Shown: positions 1 to 9,458, counted from the first letter of the stretch. The stretch is DNA of 64,000 bases from Prorocentrum cordatum (GCA_963575745.1 CAUYUJ010012780.1:671002-735001); one strand, 5' to 3'. Notes: generated by a model from the letters alone, not told the origin. Program-made: numbers and translations.

Positions 1-125
1 CATGATTCCTAAGAGTTGGAGGCGCGACGCTTGAATCAATTGCGCGAGAATCCCACGCGAGAGGCGAGAGCGCGATGTCTGAATACATTGTGAGGAAGCC
101 CCGCGCGATAACGCGATTTGGGACT
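1..125 (-). repeat. diverged copies of 39-bp satellite
   Basis: The sequence repeats the pattern GCGATTCCTGA, about 10 bases, ATTGCGAGGAAG. This is the reverse complement of the satellite seen cleanly at 61783-62235. Units are strongly diverged. No gene is seen. Confidence 0.6.
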
Positions 126-151
126 TAAGTTTGAGGGGTGACAATCGGCAG

Positions 152-283
152 CCGTTGTTGATGCTGCTGCTGTTGTTGTAAATATTGTTGTTAATGTTGC
201 TGTTGCTGCTGTTGTTGTTGTTGGTGTTGTTGGTGTTGTTGCTGCTGTTGTTGTTGCTGTTGCTGCTGTTGTTGTTGTTGAAA
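152..283 (+). repeat. GTT/GCT microsatellite
   Basis: An imperfect (GTT)n array with GCT interruptions. It would encode poly-Gln on the minus strand, but no supporting coding context exists. It is joined on its right side to a conserved flank shared with other GTT arrays in the window. Confidence 0.9.
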
Positions 284-440
284 CCTCACTATTGAAGAAT
301 AAGTATAATTGATCCCTCCTCCGGTAACATGTGTGCCTTTTCCATTAAAGTGCCCCTCCCAGGGTTCGCGCCGTGTTTTTTTCAACCAAATATTCCTGCC
401 CAAATTGCGACCCTGGACCCCGGACTACAACAACAACGGC
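284..440 (+). mobile_element. flank of GTT-cored dispersed element
   Basis: This flank carries, in order, a TTGAAGAATAA motif, GATCC followed by a CCGGT-like site, a GTGCCCCTCCC motif, and CTACAACAACAACGGCTCCC. The same order and orientation recur at 61625-61800, and inverted at 735-850 and 1185-1340. The shared order shows a dispersed repeat, not a chance microsatellite neighbour. Confidence 0.65.
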
Positions 441-735
441 TCCCGCCTGATATTTCCTCGCAATTTGCTGAGAAATCGCGTTCTCCTTTGTGACTTTCAC
501 GCAGTTTGTTCAAGCGCCACACCCTCGCCATGCAGGGCGACAGCGCGATTCCCAAATAAATCTCGTGAGGGGACCCATAGCGAGAGCGTGATTCCTGTGT
601 CGAGGTCGCGGCGCCTGAATGAATTGCGAGGAAGTCCCAAGCGACATTGCGATTCCTGACTGTCGTAAGCGCGATGCCTGACAGCGCCATAGTGACAGCG
701 CCATTCTTCTACTATACATGGCAAGCCAGTATCAA
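440..735 (-). repeat. diverged 39-bp satellite
   Basis: Copies of the ATTGCGAGGAAGTC / GCGATTCCTGA unit lie between two inverted fragments of the GTT-cored element. No gene is seen. Confidence 0.55.
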
Positions 736-850
736 GTGGGAGCCGCTGTTGTTGTAAACCGGGGGCAAAAGGCATGATGTGAGCAGGGAGACTTGCCCCG
801 GTAAAATCGCAGCGAGCTCCGGGAGGGGCACTTCACTTGAAAACTACGTA
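735..850 (-). mobile_element. inverted fragment of GTT-cored element
   Basis: The reverse complement reads GAAGTGCCCCTCCCGGAGC, then a gap, then TTTACAACAACAGCGGCTCC. These are the markers of the flank at 284-440, placed in inverted orientation. Confidence 0.6.
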
Positions 851-879
851 TGTTACACAAATGCGAAAGTCCTACATAA

Positions 880-1105
880 TTTACCAGGCAGTCTCGGGCG
901 AGATCGCGATTCCTACGTGAATTACGAGGAAGCTTCAAGCGAGAGCGCGATTCCTGCTCTCTCGTGTGTTCCATCCTCCTCTCTCCCCCTTGTCTTCTAT
1001 CCGTCCTCTCTTCCCCTGCCTGAAGTGCTGCACGACATACACGTCACAGGTAAGAAGCATATTCCTCCAAGGCATGCGATCGGGGACGACTGTGGGTATC
1101 GAGAA
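880..1105. repeat. 39-bp satellite remnant and pyrimidine tract
   Basis: A further diverged satellite unit lies at 895-955, followed by a C/T-rich stretch. No gene is seen. Confidence 0.5.
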
Positions 1106-1112
1106 ATTGGGA

Positions 1113-1596
1113 TATACGTGTTGAATGAATGGTACGCAAGCAGATAAGAACGAACAACCTTAACATGATTGTTGTTATTGTAGTAGGCAAAAGGGGCCCA
1201 AGACACAAATCTGAAACTCAAAACTTCCCGGGTAACAAAAAAAAGAGCAAGCTCCGGAAAGGGCACCCGAATGGAACAAACATAATGTACCCTGGATGTG
1301 GGGATCAACAGTGATGATTCTTTAGAAATCAGGAGCTCCACAACAGCAGCAGCAAACAACAACAACAACAATAAGAAGAGCAGCAGCGTAAGCAGCGGCA
1401 ACAAGAACACACCCAACAACGACAACAAACAAAAAACAAACAAACACCCCACCGACATCAACAACACCAGCAACAATAACAACAGAAACAACAACACAAC
1501 AACAACAGCAACAGCAACATCAACAACGATGACGACGACGACATCAACCATCTTAAGACTGTTTGCTCCAATCTGCTCACGGGCCATCCAATACGT
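1113..1596 (+). mobile_element. GTT/AAC-cored element with inverted ends
   Basis: The left end (1115-1172) and the reverse complement of the right end (1540-1596) align over about 55 bases at roughly 70 percent identity; both begin ACGT(G/A)TTG and both contain CTTAA followed by TGGTTG-like sequence. Between them lie an inverted GTT-element flank (1185-1340) and an AAC-rich array (1333-1545). The left end recurs at 62530-62600. This is MITE-like in form; no target-site duplication was identified. Confidence 0.55.
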
Positions 1597-1730
1597 CCCT
1601 CCCGCTCTTCCTCCTCCTCGGGCTGCTCCCTCGGCGGCTATGCCAGCGCCAGTGCCTGGTGCAGAGGGGAGACTGGGGCTGCGGCGCGGGGCCTGGAGGA
1701 GGGGGAGGAGCGGATAAGGACAGATACAAA

Positions 1731-1900
1731 CAAAAATGATAGTAAGGATGCGCGATGCGCGTGCAGGCCCCTTGGACGCGCATGGTCCAGCTTCTCGAGC
1801 GGGGCTGGCCATCGAAAGTGGTTCAGGATGGACCAAATATAGAGAAGGATGCAAGGGTACCCTTGGGAAGGTTACCCATCCTTACCATCGGCTTCGACTG
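1731..1900 (+). repeat. 170-bp direct repeat, left copy
   Basis: This copy pairs with 2093-2258. Shared landmarks in order are GATAG(T/C)AAGGATGCGC, CGAGCGGGGC, AAGGATGGACC, AAGGATGCAAGGGT, CCCATCCTT and TTCGACTG. The pair could be the ends of a very small TRIM-like LTR element, but the ends lack a clear TG...CA. Confidence 0.8.
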
Positions 1901-2092
1901 TATAAGAACATGGTCAATCGCAACACCGTGAAGCCCAGAGTGAGGGATGGGACGCGTCCCTCGGGGGAGGGCGATCGCGTCAAGGGGCCCACCCGCACCT
2001 CGAGCGCTCTGCCTGCGGCGCCCACGCAGAGTGCGACAGAATGCCTGTGCATTCCAACTGTGCTCGTTGACGTGCCAACCGCCACGTCCAGT

Positions 2093-2258
2093 CAAAACTG
2101 ATAGCAAGGATGCGCAATAAGGATGCAAGCCCCGTGGACGCCCATGTCGACCCTATTCGAGCGGGGCGGGCGGTCGAGTGCTTAAGGATGGACCGAAGAA
2201 GTAAGGATGCAAGGGTGCCCTTACGAAAATGACCCATCCTTCTAATCGGTTTCGACTG
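2093..2258 (+). repeat. 170-bp direct repeat, right copy
   Basis: This copy aligns end to end with 1731-1900 with scattered substitutions and small gaps. The 192-bp interval between the copies contains no recognisable gene. Confidence 0.8.
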
Positions 2259-2472
2259 CACCGCATCAGGAGGACCATGCCACAACCCGGCAGGCAACGA
2301 CACCGCAGGGGAAACGCAAGGAGGGGAGAACGACTGGCGAGAGGGGCGGGAGAGCCTACGGAGCCAAGAGAAGAGGCGAGGGCGCAACGTCTAGGGCAGC
2401 GGAAGGGAGGAGAGGCGAGCCGACAGGCGAGCAACGGATGGTGTCGTGGCATGAGCAGGAGGAGGCAGGAGC

Positions 2473-2690
2473 GGTCAGGATCGAATCGATAAATCGGATC
2501 GGCTGGGAGCGTGGATCGAGTCGGGCCGCATCGGCACGGAGTCGAAATCGAATCGGATCGGCCTCACCAAGATGCACAACAGCGCAAACATCGGGCAGCA
2601 TCGAATCGTCGGAATCTCCTGATCGAATCGGATCGAGCGGGGCCGATCCGATGTCGAATCGGATCGATCGGATCGAAATTGACCCTGAGA
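2473..2690. repeat. TCGAATCGGATCG minisatellite
   Basis: A degenerate short-period array based on TCGAATCGGATCG. The region from 2690 to 3000 holds nothing I recognise. Confidence 0.8.
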
Positions 2691-3014
2691 GGTGAAAGGG
2701 GATGGAAAAAGGAAGCCCGTGGCCTTCTCGTCGCAGAAGTCGTCGCCCCGGCCGCGCGCAACCTCCCTCCTCCACTCGACGTACGCCTGCGGGCGCTGGG
2801 GTAAGGGGATGGACGAGGTTTGAGAAAATGTGGGCGTGGAACAGACCGCCGCTGAAGATAGAGGTGAACATCCCTGCATAAGCATGCACTTCCGGAGATC
2901 TTCGCAGATGCCTTGAATCGGCGCCAGACTCCCCCGCGTGCAGCGCGCAAAGGGCGGCGCCAGAGGCGCTTCCAGTCGGGAAGATAATGGGTGCAAAGAC
3001 TGACGGCAGTTGCT

Positions 3015-3130
3015 CTTCGTTTTGAACAAGACTCGCTGTCGGTATCTCCGCGGACGGTGTCCACTTGAGACAGAAGGCCGCCTGCCCAACAGCGGCCGCT
3101 GTTGGCTTTGGACAGCAGTTGTTGTTGGTT
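3015..3130 (+). repeat. dispersed repeat, inverted copy at 36 kb
   Basis: A CTCGCTGTCGGT block, a CCGCGG block and a GAGACAGAAGGCCGCCTGC block match the reverse complement of 36060-36165 in the same order. Function is unknown. Confidence 0.6.
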
Positions 3131-3454
3131 ATTGTACTCATTTGTTCCGTACCCATGTCGGGCGTCCAAAAAACAAGGGGTCCAACGCCGATCCAACCAA
3201 TACGTGCGGAATTCTGGAAGCTTATGATTACGCAGGTGTTTGAAGGACACAGGTCTGCGCAGAGAGGAACGCAAAGGCTCAGGGCCCAGGGCGCTGCGCG
3301 CGGCGGATCAAGGGGATGCGAACAAAAAAGCCGTGTGCTTTCTCCACGCCCCATCGTCCAGCTCTCGGCCTGCTTGCTTCTGTTCCGCATCCCCGCGCCC
3401 GGTTCTTCACCCCCCATTGTTCGCTGGCGGCGCACGGGCCCGCCCCAGACACGC

Positions 3455-3575
3455 GACGTCCTGAGCTCCCCGACGTCCCGACCCCCCCTTTCTCCGGGAC
3501 CGGCTCCTCTGCCCGAGTCGTCTCCTGACGGTCCCGGGGCCCGGCGAGGCCCGAGACCGCGCACGGCGAGAAACA
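3455..3575 (-). repeat. inverted-repeat arm beside HAD exon 2
   Basis: The reverse complement of this stretch aligns with 3965-4080. Shared blocks are GGGCCCCGGGACCGTC, ACGACTCGGG, GCCG(G/C)TCCCGG and GAAAGG. The two arms flank the second exon of the HAD gene, so each probably lies in non-coding DNA next to it. Confidence 0.75.
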
Positions 3576-3599
3576 CCTCCCGCCCCTCGAGTGTCTTTT

Positions 3600-3857
3600 G
3601 GCGGCGGCGCGAGCACATCTCCGGGCTCGCCGGCGGCGCGCGGGCCCCCGGTGGGCGCCGCGGGCCCCGGCGGCGCGCGGGCCCCGAGCGCGGCGGCCAG
3701 CCGCTCCGCGCGGCCGGGGCCCGTGAGCAGGGCCGCCGCGCCCAGGGCGTCGCCGTCGGCCAGGCCCACGAGGCCGTCCACCAGGACGCAGCCGGCCGGC
3801 GGCGCGCACGGGCCGGGGCGGGCGGCGGGGGGCGGGCCGCCGGAGGAGGGCCCCTGG
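3600..3857 (-). CDS. HAD-like phosphatase domain, C-terminal exon
   Basis: This is the probable second exon of the gene starting at 5457. The minus-strand frame reads CVLVDGLVGLADGDALGAAA, then ALLTGPGRAERLAAALGA. That fits the C-terminal strand-helix of the HAD family found in Swiss-Army-Knife RNA-repair-type proteins, in which a V-x-D strand is followed by GLT(x)nA and a helix. The first exon stops just after the LDD motif, exactly where this segment is needed. The exact acceptor is uncertain; an AG followed by GG at about 3858 keeps this frame open. The frame stays open to a stop at 3407, but DNA below about 3580 is an inverted-repeat arm and is probably not coding. What I see is the frame and the family fit; the splice is inferred. 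Confidence 0.65.
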
Positions 3858-3964
3858 GGCCCAGAGGGGGGGCTGGAGGCAGGCCTCCCGCGGAGGCGGC
3901 TCGGACCAGAGGCCGAGCCAGAGAGGATCGGGCGGCAGCAGAGAAATCCGGACGGGGAACATTC

Positions 3965-4080
3965 GCTGTCCTTTTCTCGCGGGAGGCCCTCATCGGGCCC
4001 CGGGACCGTCGAGAAACGACTCGGGGTGAAAAGCCGCTCCCGGGGAAAGGGTCGAGACTTCTGAGGCTTCCTGCGGAGGC
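3965..4080 (+). repeat. inverted-repeat arm beside HAD exon 2
   Basis: This is the partner of 3455-3575. Together the arms would pair in a transcript and loop out exon 2. Confidence 0.75.
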
Positions 4081-4152
4081 TTCTTGGACCAGATTAGGGC
4101 GCATGTCACAGTGCTTTGTGTCCTTCTTGGAGGAATGCGTTCGACCCGAACG

Positions 4153-4172
4153 TACAATATGACCATATTGTA
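4153..4172. other. short perfect hairpin
   Basis: Nine-base arms (TACAATATG / CATATTGTA) surround a 2-base spacer. The hairpin lies in the probable intron of the HAD gene. Role unknown. Confidence 0.6.
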
Positions 4173-4395
4173 GTGGATCGTTTCCCGAGCGGTATGGCCA
4201 GAGAGCGCGCGCCACGGAGCTTATTCTACAAGATTTCTCGGCGCGCGCGACGCCCCTTGGGGGGAGCGACGGACACATAGTATTAGTATGGTGGGGTGGC
4301 GCCGATCCCAAGTGGGGCCCAGGGCACGAAGTGCATGGGGTGTGGACGGTGGACGGAGGTCGGTCCAGCTCAGACTCGTATACCGACCTGATCCG

Positions 4396-4418
4396 ACGGA
4401 CAATCTCAGATTGTCCGT
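4396..4418. other. 23-bp palindrome
   Basis: ACGGACAATCT and its exact reverse complement surround a single C. The palindrome is in the probable HAD intron. It could be a small hairpin or a protein site; nothing else supports a role. Confidence 0.7.
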
Positions 4419-4860
4419 AAGAGCATCCCTGACCAGAAGCTGTCTCCTGCGGCGTCATCCCCCTCCCGGCCCAGGGGTGGGACACGCCAAGTTGATCCCA
4501 GATATTTGAATATCTGCGTACAAGTCGGCGCCGCTCATGGCGCCAATCGAGGTAGAGTACACGAACACATAACTCCCAGCCACCACCGAGGCATCGCCGA
4601 TGCTCTAGCGACCCGCCCAGATCGCGCCGCCTCGGCGAAGCATCGGCAGTGCAGCTCGATCCTCCGACCCCATTTGGGAGGCTTGGATGGGCGGCGCGCT
4701 GCTGTGCAGTCCGCCAAGTCGCAGCGGCACCGGGAAGCCTGCAGTCCTCAACATGAGAGACCCTTCGCGGCGATCCCCCCCCGCTTTCGTCCCACCCCGC
4801 TGGTGCGCGCTCCTCACCGGGATCCCGAGGCGCACGCTGCCCGTGGCGACGAGGGATGGA

Positions 4861-4983
4861 GAAGGAGGAGGAGGGGGAGGAGGAGGGGGAGGGGGAGGGG
4901 GAGGGGGAGGGGGAGGAGGAGGAGGAGGAGGAGGAGGAGGAGGAGGAGGAGGAGGAGGAGGAGGAGGAGGAGGAGGAGGAGGC
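4861..4983. repeat. GGA microsatellite
   Basis: About 120 bp of GGA and GGGA units lie just downstream of HAD exon 1 on the minus strand. Read through, it would encode a long Ser run, but it is more likely intronic. Confidence 0.95.
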
Positions 4984-5067
4984 CCCCTCGCCCTCCGAGA
5001 GGTCCAGCCGCCCCTCGCCCCGCCCCCTCGCGCGCGCCGCCGAGCTCGGGCCGATGGCCCGGCCTGC

Positions 5068-5457
5068 GCCGCTGTCGTCGGCCAGGTCGAGGTCGTCCAG
5101 GACGGCGAACGCCTCCACGCCCTCCGCGTGCGAGCGCAGCCACGCCTGCACTTCGCTCGCGCGCCCGGCGCGCCCGAGGAAGGGCGTGACGCCGCCTACC
5201 GCGACGCCCAGGCCGCCCAGGCGCCGCTCGGCCTCTTCCAGCAGCGCTGGCCGCAGTCGCCACGTGGAGGAGAGGACCACCAGTGCGCCCGTGGCGTCGA
5301 CCAGCCGCCGGAGTCGCTCGACGCAGACGGGGCGGAAGCGGCCGTCGTCGCCGCCGCCGTCCTCGCTGGCGGCGTCGTCCACGGTGACCGGGTGCAACAC
5401 CCCGTCGATGTCCAGGAAGATCACGCGCTGCAGGGCGCGTTCGGCCGCGCCCGCCAT
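5068..5457 (-). CDS. HAD-like phosphatase domain, N-terminal exon
   Basis: A genuine ATG at 5457 starts a frame with HAD motifs in order. Motif I is RVIFLDIDGVLHP, with the two catalytic Asp at residues 16 and 18. Motif II is VVLSSTWR, Ser/Thr at 63-65. The acidic motif is AFAVLDDLDL, Asp at 121-122. The segment between, including GRASEVQAWL, matches the HAD domain family named for Swiss-Army-Knife RNA repair proteins; family members are probably Mg-dependent phosphohydrolases. After residue 130 the frame runs into low-complexity sequence and the GGA array, so an intron probably begins there; the missing C-terminus is at 3857-3600. A bacterial-style intact gene is unlikely. Physiological substrate is unknown. 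This is the best candidate for a host gene in the window. Confidence 0.75.
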
Positions 5458-5699
5458 CCCGGCCAGCGCCGCGGGGGCGGGGGGGAGGGGCGAGGGCTAG
5501 GTCGATCGGGGGCCCAAGGGAGGATAACTAGATGTATGGATTCCTGGGGGGTCGGCTGTCTGGTTTTGAGATGCATGTGCACATACGGATTATGCAGATG
5601 TAAGTACATCATCTACACATTTGTATGGAAAATGTATGCTCGCGCTCCCCCCAAACACCCCACTCAAATCTACTTTAGATTCCCGTTCATAGATTAGAT

Positions 5700-5890
5700 G
5701 TCTTCCTCCTCCTTCTCCTCCTCCTCCTCCTCCTCCCCCTCCTCCTTCTCTTTTCCTCATCGTCTTCCTCTTTCTCCGCATCTCATCCTCTTCCTCCTCC
5801 TCCTCCTCCTCCTCTCTTCTCCTCGCCGCGTCCTTTTCTCAACCTCTCTCTTTTCCTCTGTCTTTAATTTCCTCTTCCGTCTCCTCTGCC
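5700..5890. repeat. TCC/CTT pyrimidine tract
   Basis: Imperfect TCC repeats lie at 5702-5760 and 5788-5825 with T-rich interruptions. The stretch 5460-5700 holds nothing recognised. Confidence 0.9.
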
Positions 5891-5919
5891 GAATCGCCCT
5901 CGCCATCACGACCGCAGTT

Positions 5920-7312
5920 ATTGGCATCACCAGCCGGCAATGCAGCACAGGCAATCGTAAGAGTTCTGGTGGGAGCGGTACTACGGGCTGCAAGGCGCAC
6001 TGTGAGAGCATCTGTAATAGAATCAAGAGAAATGCCGATTGGCTGTATGAGAGGGAGCAATACGTTATGTAGCAAAAGTTACATTGAAATCTGCATTCAT
6101 TTCTGTAATAAACTTCGTGATAACAAACTGTCACGTGATATGTAGCAGGAGCTGCACTGGGAGTCGAAATACCATTCCAGATGTAGTGGCTGAGCTTAGC
6201 TGTGATCGGATCTGGATTCATTGCTGCCGTAATAGCTGTGGAAAGAGAAATTGCACAAGACATTGGGAATAGGAGTTGTAGGACCTGATGTAAGATCTCG
6301 TAAGAGCTGCGCCGGGAATTCTACATCCCACTCAAATAATAGTTGCAATGGGAACTGTAGTCAATGGTACGTCTGGGAAGTGCAATAGGAGATGCAATGC
6401 TACGAATACGCAGGAAAAACGGGAACTGTGGTGAGAGCGAGACTGCTGGCTACACGAAGACCTGCACCAAGAACTGCAGATGCAGGCGCATTGAGAGCTG
6501 CACTGGGATATGCACTGCTGCTTCCCGTTGGATTTGTAGCAGGACAGCCACTAGGCACGCTGTACTACTGGCTGTCGTGGTATTTGCAGTAAGAGCTGCT
6601 CTGAGGATATGACTCGGATGTGTAAGCTACTCTGTAGCAGGCGACGTAGTATTCAATTGAAGGGGAACTTTACTGCTGGTCGCTGTTGCCGCAAGTGTTG
6701 TATGAGTTGTCGGAACTGTAGTGGCAGGTGCCTCAGGAGCAGATGTGAGGAACTGTGCAACTGGAAGTAGCTGGAGCTGCATCACAATCTGTTAGAGGAA
6801 CTGTAGGTGGCAGTAGAACGAGCTGTAGTGAGGGTTGATGTGATACAATGAAAGCTGCCCAATTTGCTGGCTGTGCTAAGGAACTGCAGTAGGGTCTACA
6901 ATAATACATGCAGTGCAACGTTCAGTAGAAGCGAAAACGAGAGCAATACTACTGGACGCATTAACACATCATTCAACATGTAAGGGAAACGCGCCGGAGC
7001 CGGTGCGCAGATCTGTAGAACTGGTTGCAATTAGGATGCAGTTGGAAAAACTGTGCTACTGGCTGTAGTGGCATTTGCGAAACGAGCTGCGATAGGATAT
7101 GTAATGTGGCGTGTGGAATGAATGCACGCGGAGCTGTAGCAGGAGTTGAAATGAGAGCTGTACTACTGGCTGTGGTAGGATTTGTTGCAGGAGCTGACGT
7201 ATTCTCTGGAGCAGGACATGTTGTGGGAATTGTCGGATCTGCAATGGGAACTGTTGAAGGAGCTGTCGCGGGAGCTGTAGCGGAAACTCTGCACGAATTG
7301 CGGCCCGACGTC
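5920..7312 (+). repeat. 1.4-kb degenerate GGAGCTGTAG repeat field
   Basis: Short units of the type GGAGCTGTAG, GGAACTGTAGT and GAGCTGCA recur many times with heavy drift. Read in one plus frame, pieces give Ala/Val/Gly-rich peptide such as GTVEGAVAGAVAE, but stops break every frame. No gene is recognised. The organisation resembles the CCCAAGAGG arrays, with a different unit. Confidence 0.7.
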
Positions 7313-7420
7313 TAATGAGAGCCGTGATACATCCGAGTTTGGAGCCCCTCCTCCTCGCACTCCTGCCGCCGCCTGCTCGGCCCTTCGGGCGGACGCGTGC
7401 CGCACTGGTCCCACTGCTCC

Positions 7421-7491
7421 TCTTCCTCTTCCTTCTCCTCTTCCTCTTCTTCCTCCTCCTCCTCCTCCTCCTCCTCCTCCTCCTACTCGTC
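7421..7491. repeat. CTC/CTT microsatellite
   Basis: A pyrimidine trinucleotide array. The stretch 7500-7850 contains no gene that I can support. Confidence 0.9.
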
Positions 7492-7851
7492 CCTCCACTG
7501 GCAACATGACGGCCGAAACGTGCGAACAAAAAACCCGTCTTGATTGTTTTTGTCAAAGCGCTGAAGCTCTGGGGAGGGGGATGCGGTTCGCCCCGTGCTC
7601 CAGCCCCCGGGAGGCGTCGCAGCAGCCGCGCCTCGCCGAGAGGGTTCCGGGATCGCCCCGATCGCCCCGAACGGCCGACGGAGGGTGAATATGTTTCTTC
7701 TGCTCCTTCATGTCCCCCCAGGGACGCTGCGCAAGGCCAGAAAGCATGTGGAAAACATGTGAAAGCATATATTAGAAAAGATATGGCCCAGATGAATTCA
7801 AAAGTTTAGAAAAGGGAAAGCCATGTGAGAACACACCGCGCCACGAAACGT

Positions 7852-7854
<3 letters not shown>

Positions 7855-7894
<40 letters not shown>

Positions 7895-7935
7895 GTATAT
7901 ATGTATATATATATATACACATATGTATATAAAGG
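7855..7935. repeat. TA dinucleotide array
   Basis: (TA)n with ACATG interruptions. A TATA-box reading is not supported, because no gene start follows. Confidence 0.95.
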
Positions 7936-8079
7936 TGTTGGCCAAACAACCTGGTGGGACAAACGCTAATCCATACGTGGCACCCCGCAATTGCGGATAA
8001 GAGTGAGGGGGGCGGGCGCGGGCGACGCGGGCGTCGAGCCGGCGGACCTCGCGGCCCTCACCTTCCCTGTCGATGGCGC

Positions 8080-8182
8080 CCTCCTCCTCCTCCTCCTCCT
8101 CCTGCTCCTCCTCCTCTCTTCCTCGTCCGCGTCCTCGTCCTCATCGTCGTCGTCGTCGTCTTCGTCTTCGTCCGCCTCCTCC
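8080..8182. repeat. TCC then GTC microsatellites
   Basis: A TCC array passes into an imperfect CGTCCTC/GTC array immediately before the first 100-bp unit of the GGGTCGCGGG family. Confidence 0.9.
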
Positions 8183-8190
8183 GTTCTTGG

Positions 8191-8478
8191 CTTGTTCAGT
8201 GAAGGTAATTTGGGTCGTGGGTGGGTCGCGGGCTCTCCACATCCACCTGGAAAGAATTCAAAAACAGCCCGCCGCAGGCGCCGGAAAATTTCATTTGTAC
8301 ACTGCACGCGGTTTGGGTCGCAGGTTCTCCGCCTGGAACGAATGCAAAAGAAACCCGCCGCAGGCGCCGAAATTTTGGCTTGTTCAGTGAACGTAGTTTG
8401 GGTCGCGGGTGGGTCGCGGGCTCTCCACCTCCACCTGGGAGGAATTCAAGAACAGCCCGCCGCAGGCGCCGGAAAATC
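8191..8478 (+). repeat. GGGTCGCGGG family, three long units (A-B-A)
   Basis: Unit A (8191-8290 and 8378-8478) begins TTGTTCAGTGAA and ends near GCCGCAGGCGCCGG. Unit B (8291-8377) begins TTCATTTGTACACTGCACG and ends CGCCGCAGGCGCCGAAA. The two share GTTTGGGTCGC, CACCTGG and the palindromic GCCGCAGGCGCC block. Inverted copies lie at 63011-63372. Confidence 0.9.
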
Positions 8479-8617
8479 CCACCAGCCCTCTGGGCGTAGG
8501 TGGTCTAGAGCAGATCCTCTTCCACCCCTCCCTCTTCCCCCTTGGGGAGGGGTTTACCCCTCCCCCTACCCCCTCCCCTGGACCTGGACGGGGGGGGCCG
8601 CGGGTAGTTAGAGCGTC
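8478..8617 (+). repeat. dispersed module leading into CCCAAGAGG array
   Basis: The first part (AATCCCACCAGCCCTCTGGG, then TAGGT and TCTAG) recurs at 57578-57665. The second part (CTCCCCTGGAC, GGGG, then TTAGAGCGTC-like) recurs at 58410-58455, where it again directly precedes a CCCAAGAGG array. Confidence 0.75.
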
Positions 8618-9225
8618 CCAGATGGCCCAAGACGGCTCCAAGAGCGCCTCAGAGAACCCAAGATGAGCTCCAAGATGGCTCAAGATAGCGCAAGATCGCT
8701 CGAGATGGCTCCTAAGATGGTTCCAAGAAGCCCAAAGACGGCCCCAAGATAACTCCAAGTGGCCAAACAGCTCCCCAAGGAGGCCCCGAAGAGGCCAAAA
8801 TCGTCCCAAAACCTAAGGAAAATCAATGATTTTTGCTTTCTCGCCTTTTCGCTTCCGATGGCCATCCGAGGCCTGGAGATGGCTCCAAGATGGCCCAAGA
8901 GGGCCCCAAGAGAGCCCCAAAAGAGCCCCAAGACGGCCCCAAGAGCGCCCAAGAGCACTCCAAGAGCGTTCCAAGAGGGGTCCAAGAGGCGATTTTAGGG
9001 GCTTCCGAGGGGGGGCGCTAATTAAACCCCCCCTCTTGTTTGATCGATCTCCTCCAAGATGGCCCCAAGAAGCGCCCAGGAAGCCCCAAGAGGTCCCAAG
9101 ATGGCCCCAAAATGGCCCCAAGAGGCCCCCAAGAGGCCCCCCGGAGGCCCCCAAGAGACCCCCAAGAGGCCCCAAGAGCCCCCCCAGATGCACCCAAGAT
9201 GCTCCAAGAGGCCTCGGCGAGAATG
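8617..9225 (+). repeat. CCCAAGAGG array with core
   Basis: Degenerate 10-12 bp units of the type GCCCCAAGAG fill this interval. A conserved AT-richer core interrupts it at 8816-8880. Minus-strand reading gives Leu/Gly/Ser/Trp repeats (LGASWG-like), which I take as an artefact of the repeat. Confidence 0.9.
8816..8880 (+). repeat. conserved core of CCCAAGAGG module, copy 1
   Basis: It contains AATCAATGATTTTTGC, TTTCTCGCCTTTTCG and CTTCCGATG. This is the best match to the consensus built from eight copies. Confidence 0.75.
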
Positions 9226-9294
9226 CCTAATCATTGATTCTACACAGGTTTTAGCCACATGGAGGCCTCTTGGGGGGGGGCACGGATTAAGATG

Positions 9295-9362
9295 ACTCCA
9301 AGAGCGTCTGGGAGAGCCCAAAATGACCTCCAAGATGGCTCAAGATATCCCAAGATGTCTCA
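9295..9362 (+). repeat. short CCCAAGAGG array
   Basis: A second short array after a 70-bp gap, in the same orientation. Confidence 0.75.
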
Positions 9363-9458
9363 TAATGGCTTCCTCTGTGTGCTGCCCACTTCTCTGATCG
9401 AGGCAATTCCTCTGGGCATCGTTTCTGGATGGGCTGGTGGGGATTCGCGAAGCGACAA

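Noticed and set aside
2356-5067. The HAD frame stays open on the minus strand for about 900 more codons, with a poly-Ser run
   Set aside because: Low-complexity, GGA-derived and out-of-frame with the real HAD C-terminus. I treat it as intron and repeat readthrough, not a 1033-residue protein.
7855-7935. TATA-like promoter
   Set aside because: It is a simple TA microsatellite with no gene start downstream.
8683-8696. AAGATGGCTCAAG resembles the 3' end of the dinoflagellate spliced leader
   Set aside because: It arises within the CCAAGA repeat by drift and lacks the rest of the leader and its donor site.
8617-9225. Minus-strand Leu/Gly/Trp-rich repeat proteins in the CCCAAGAGG arrays
   Set aside because: The frames are forced by the short repeat, all three frames behave similarly, and stops fall randomly; no evidence of selection on protein.
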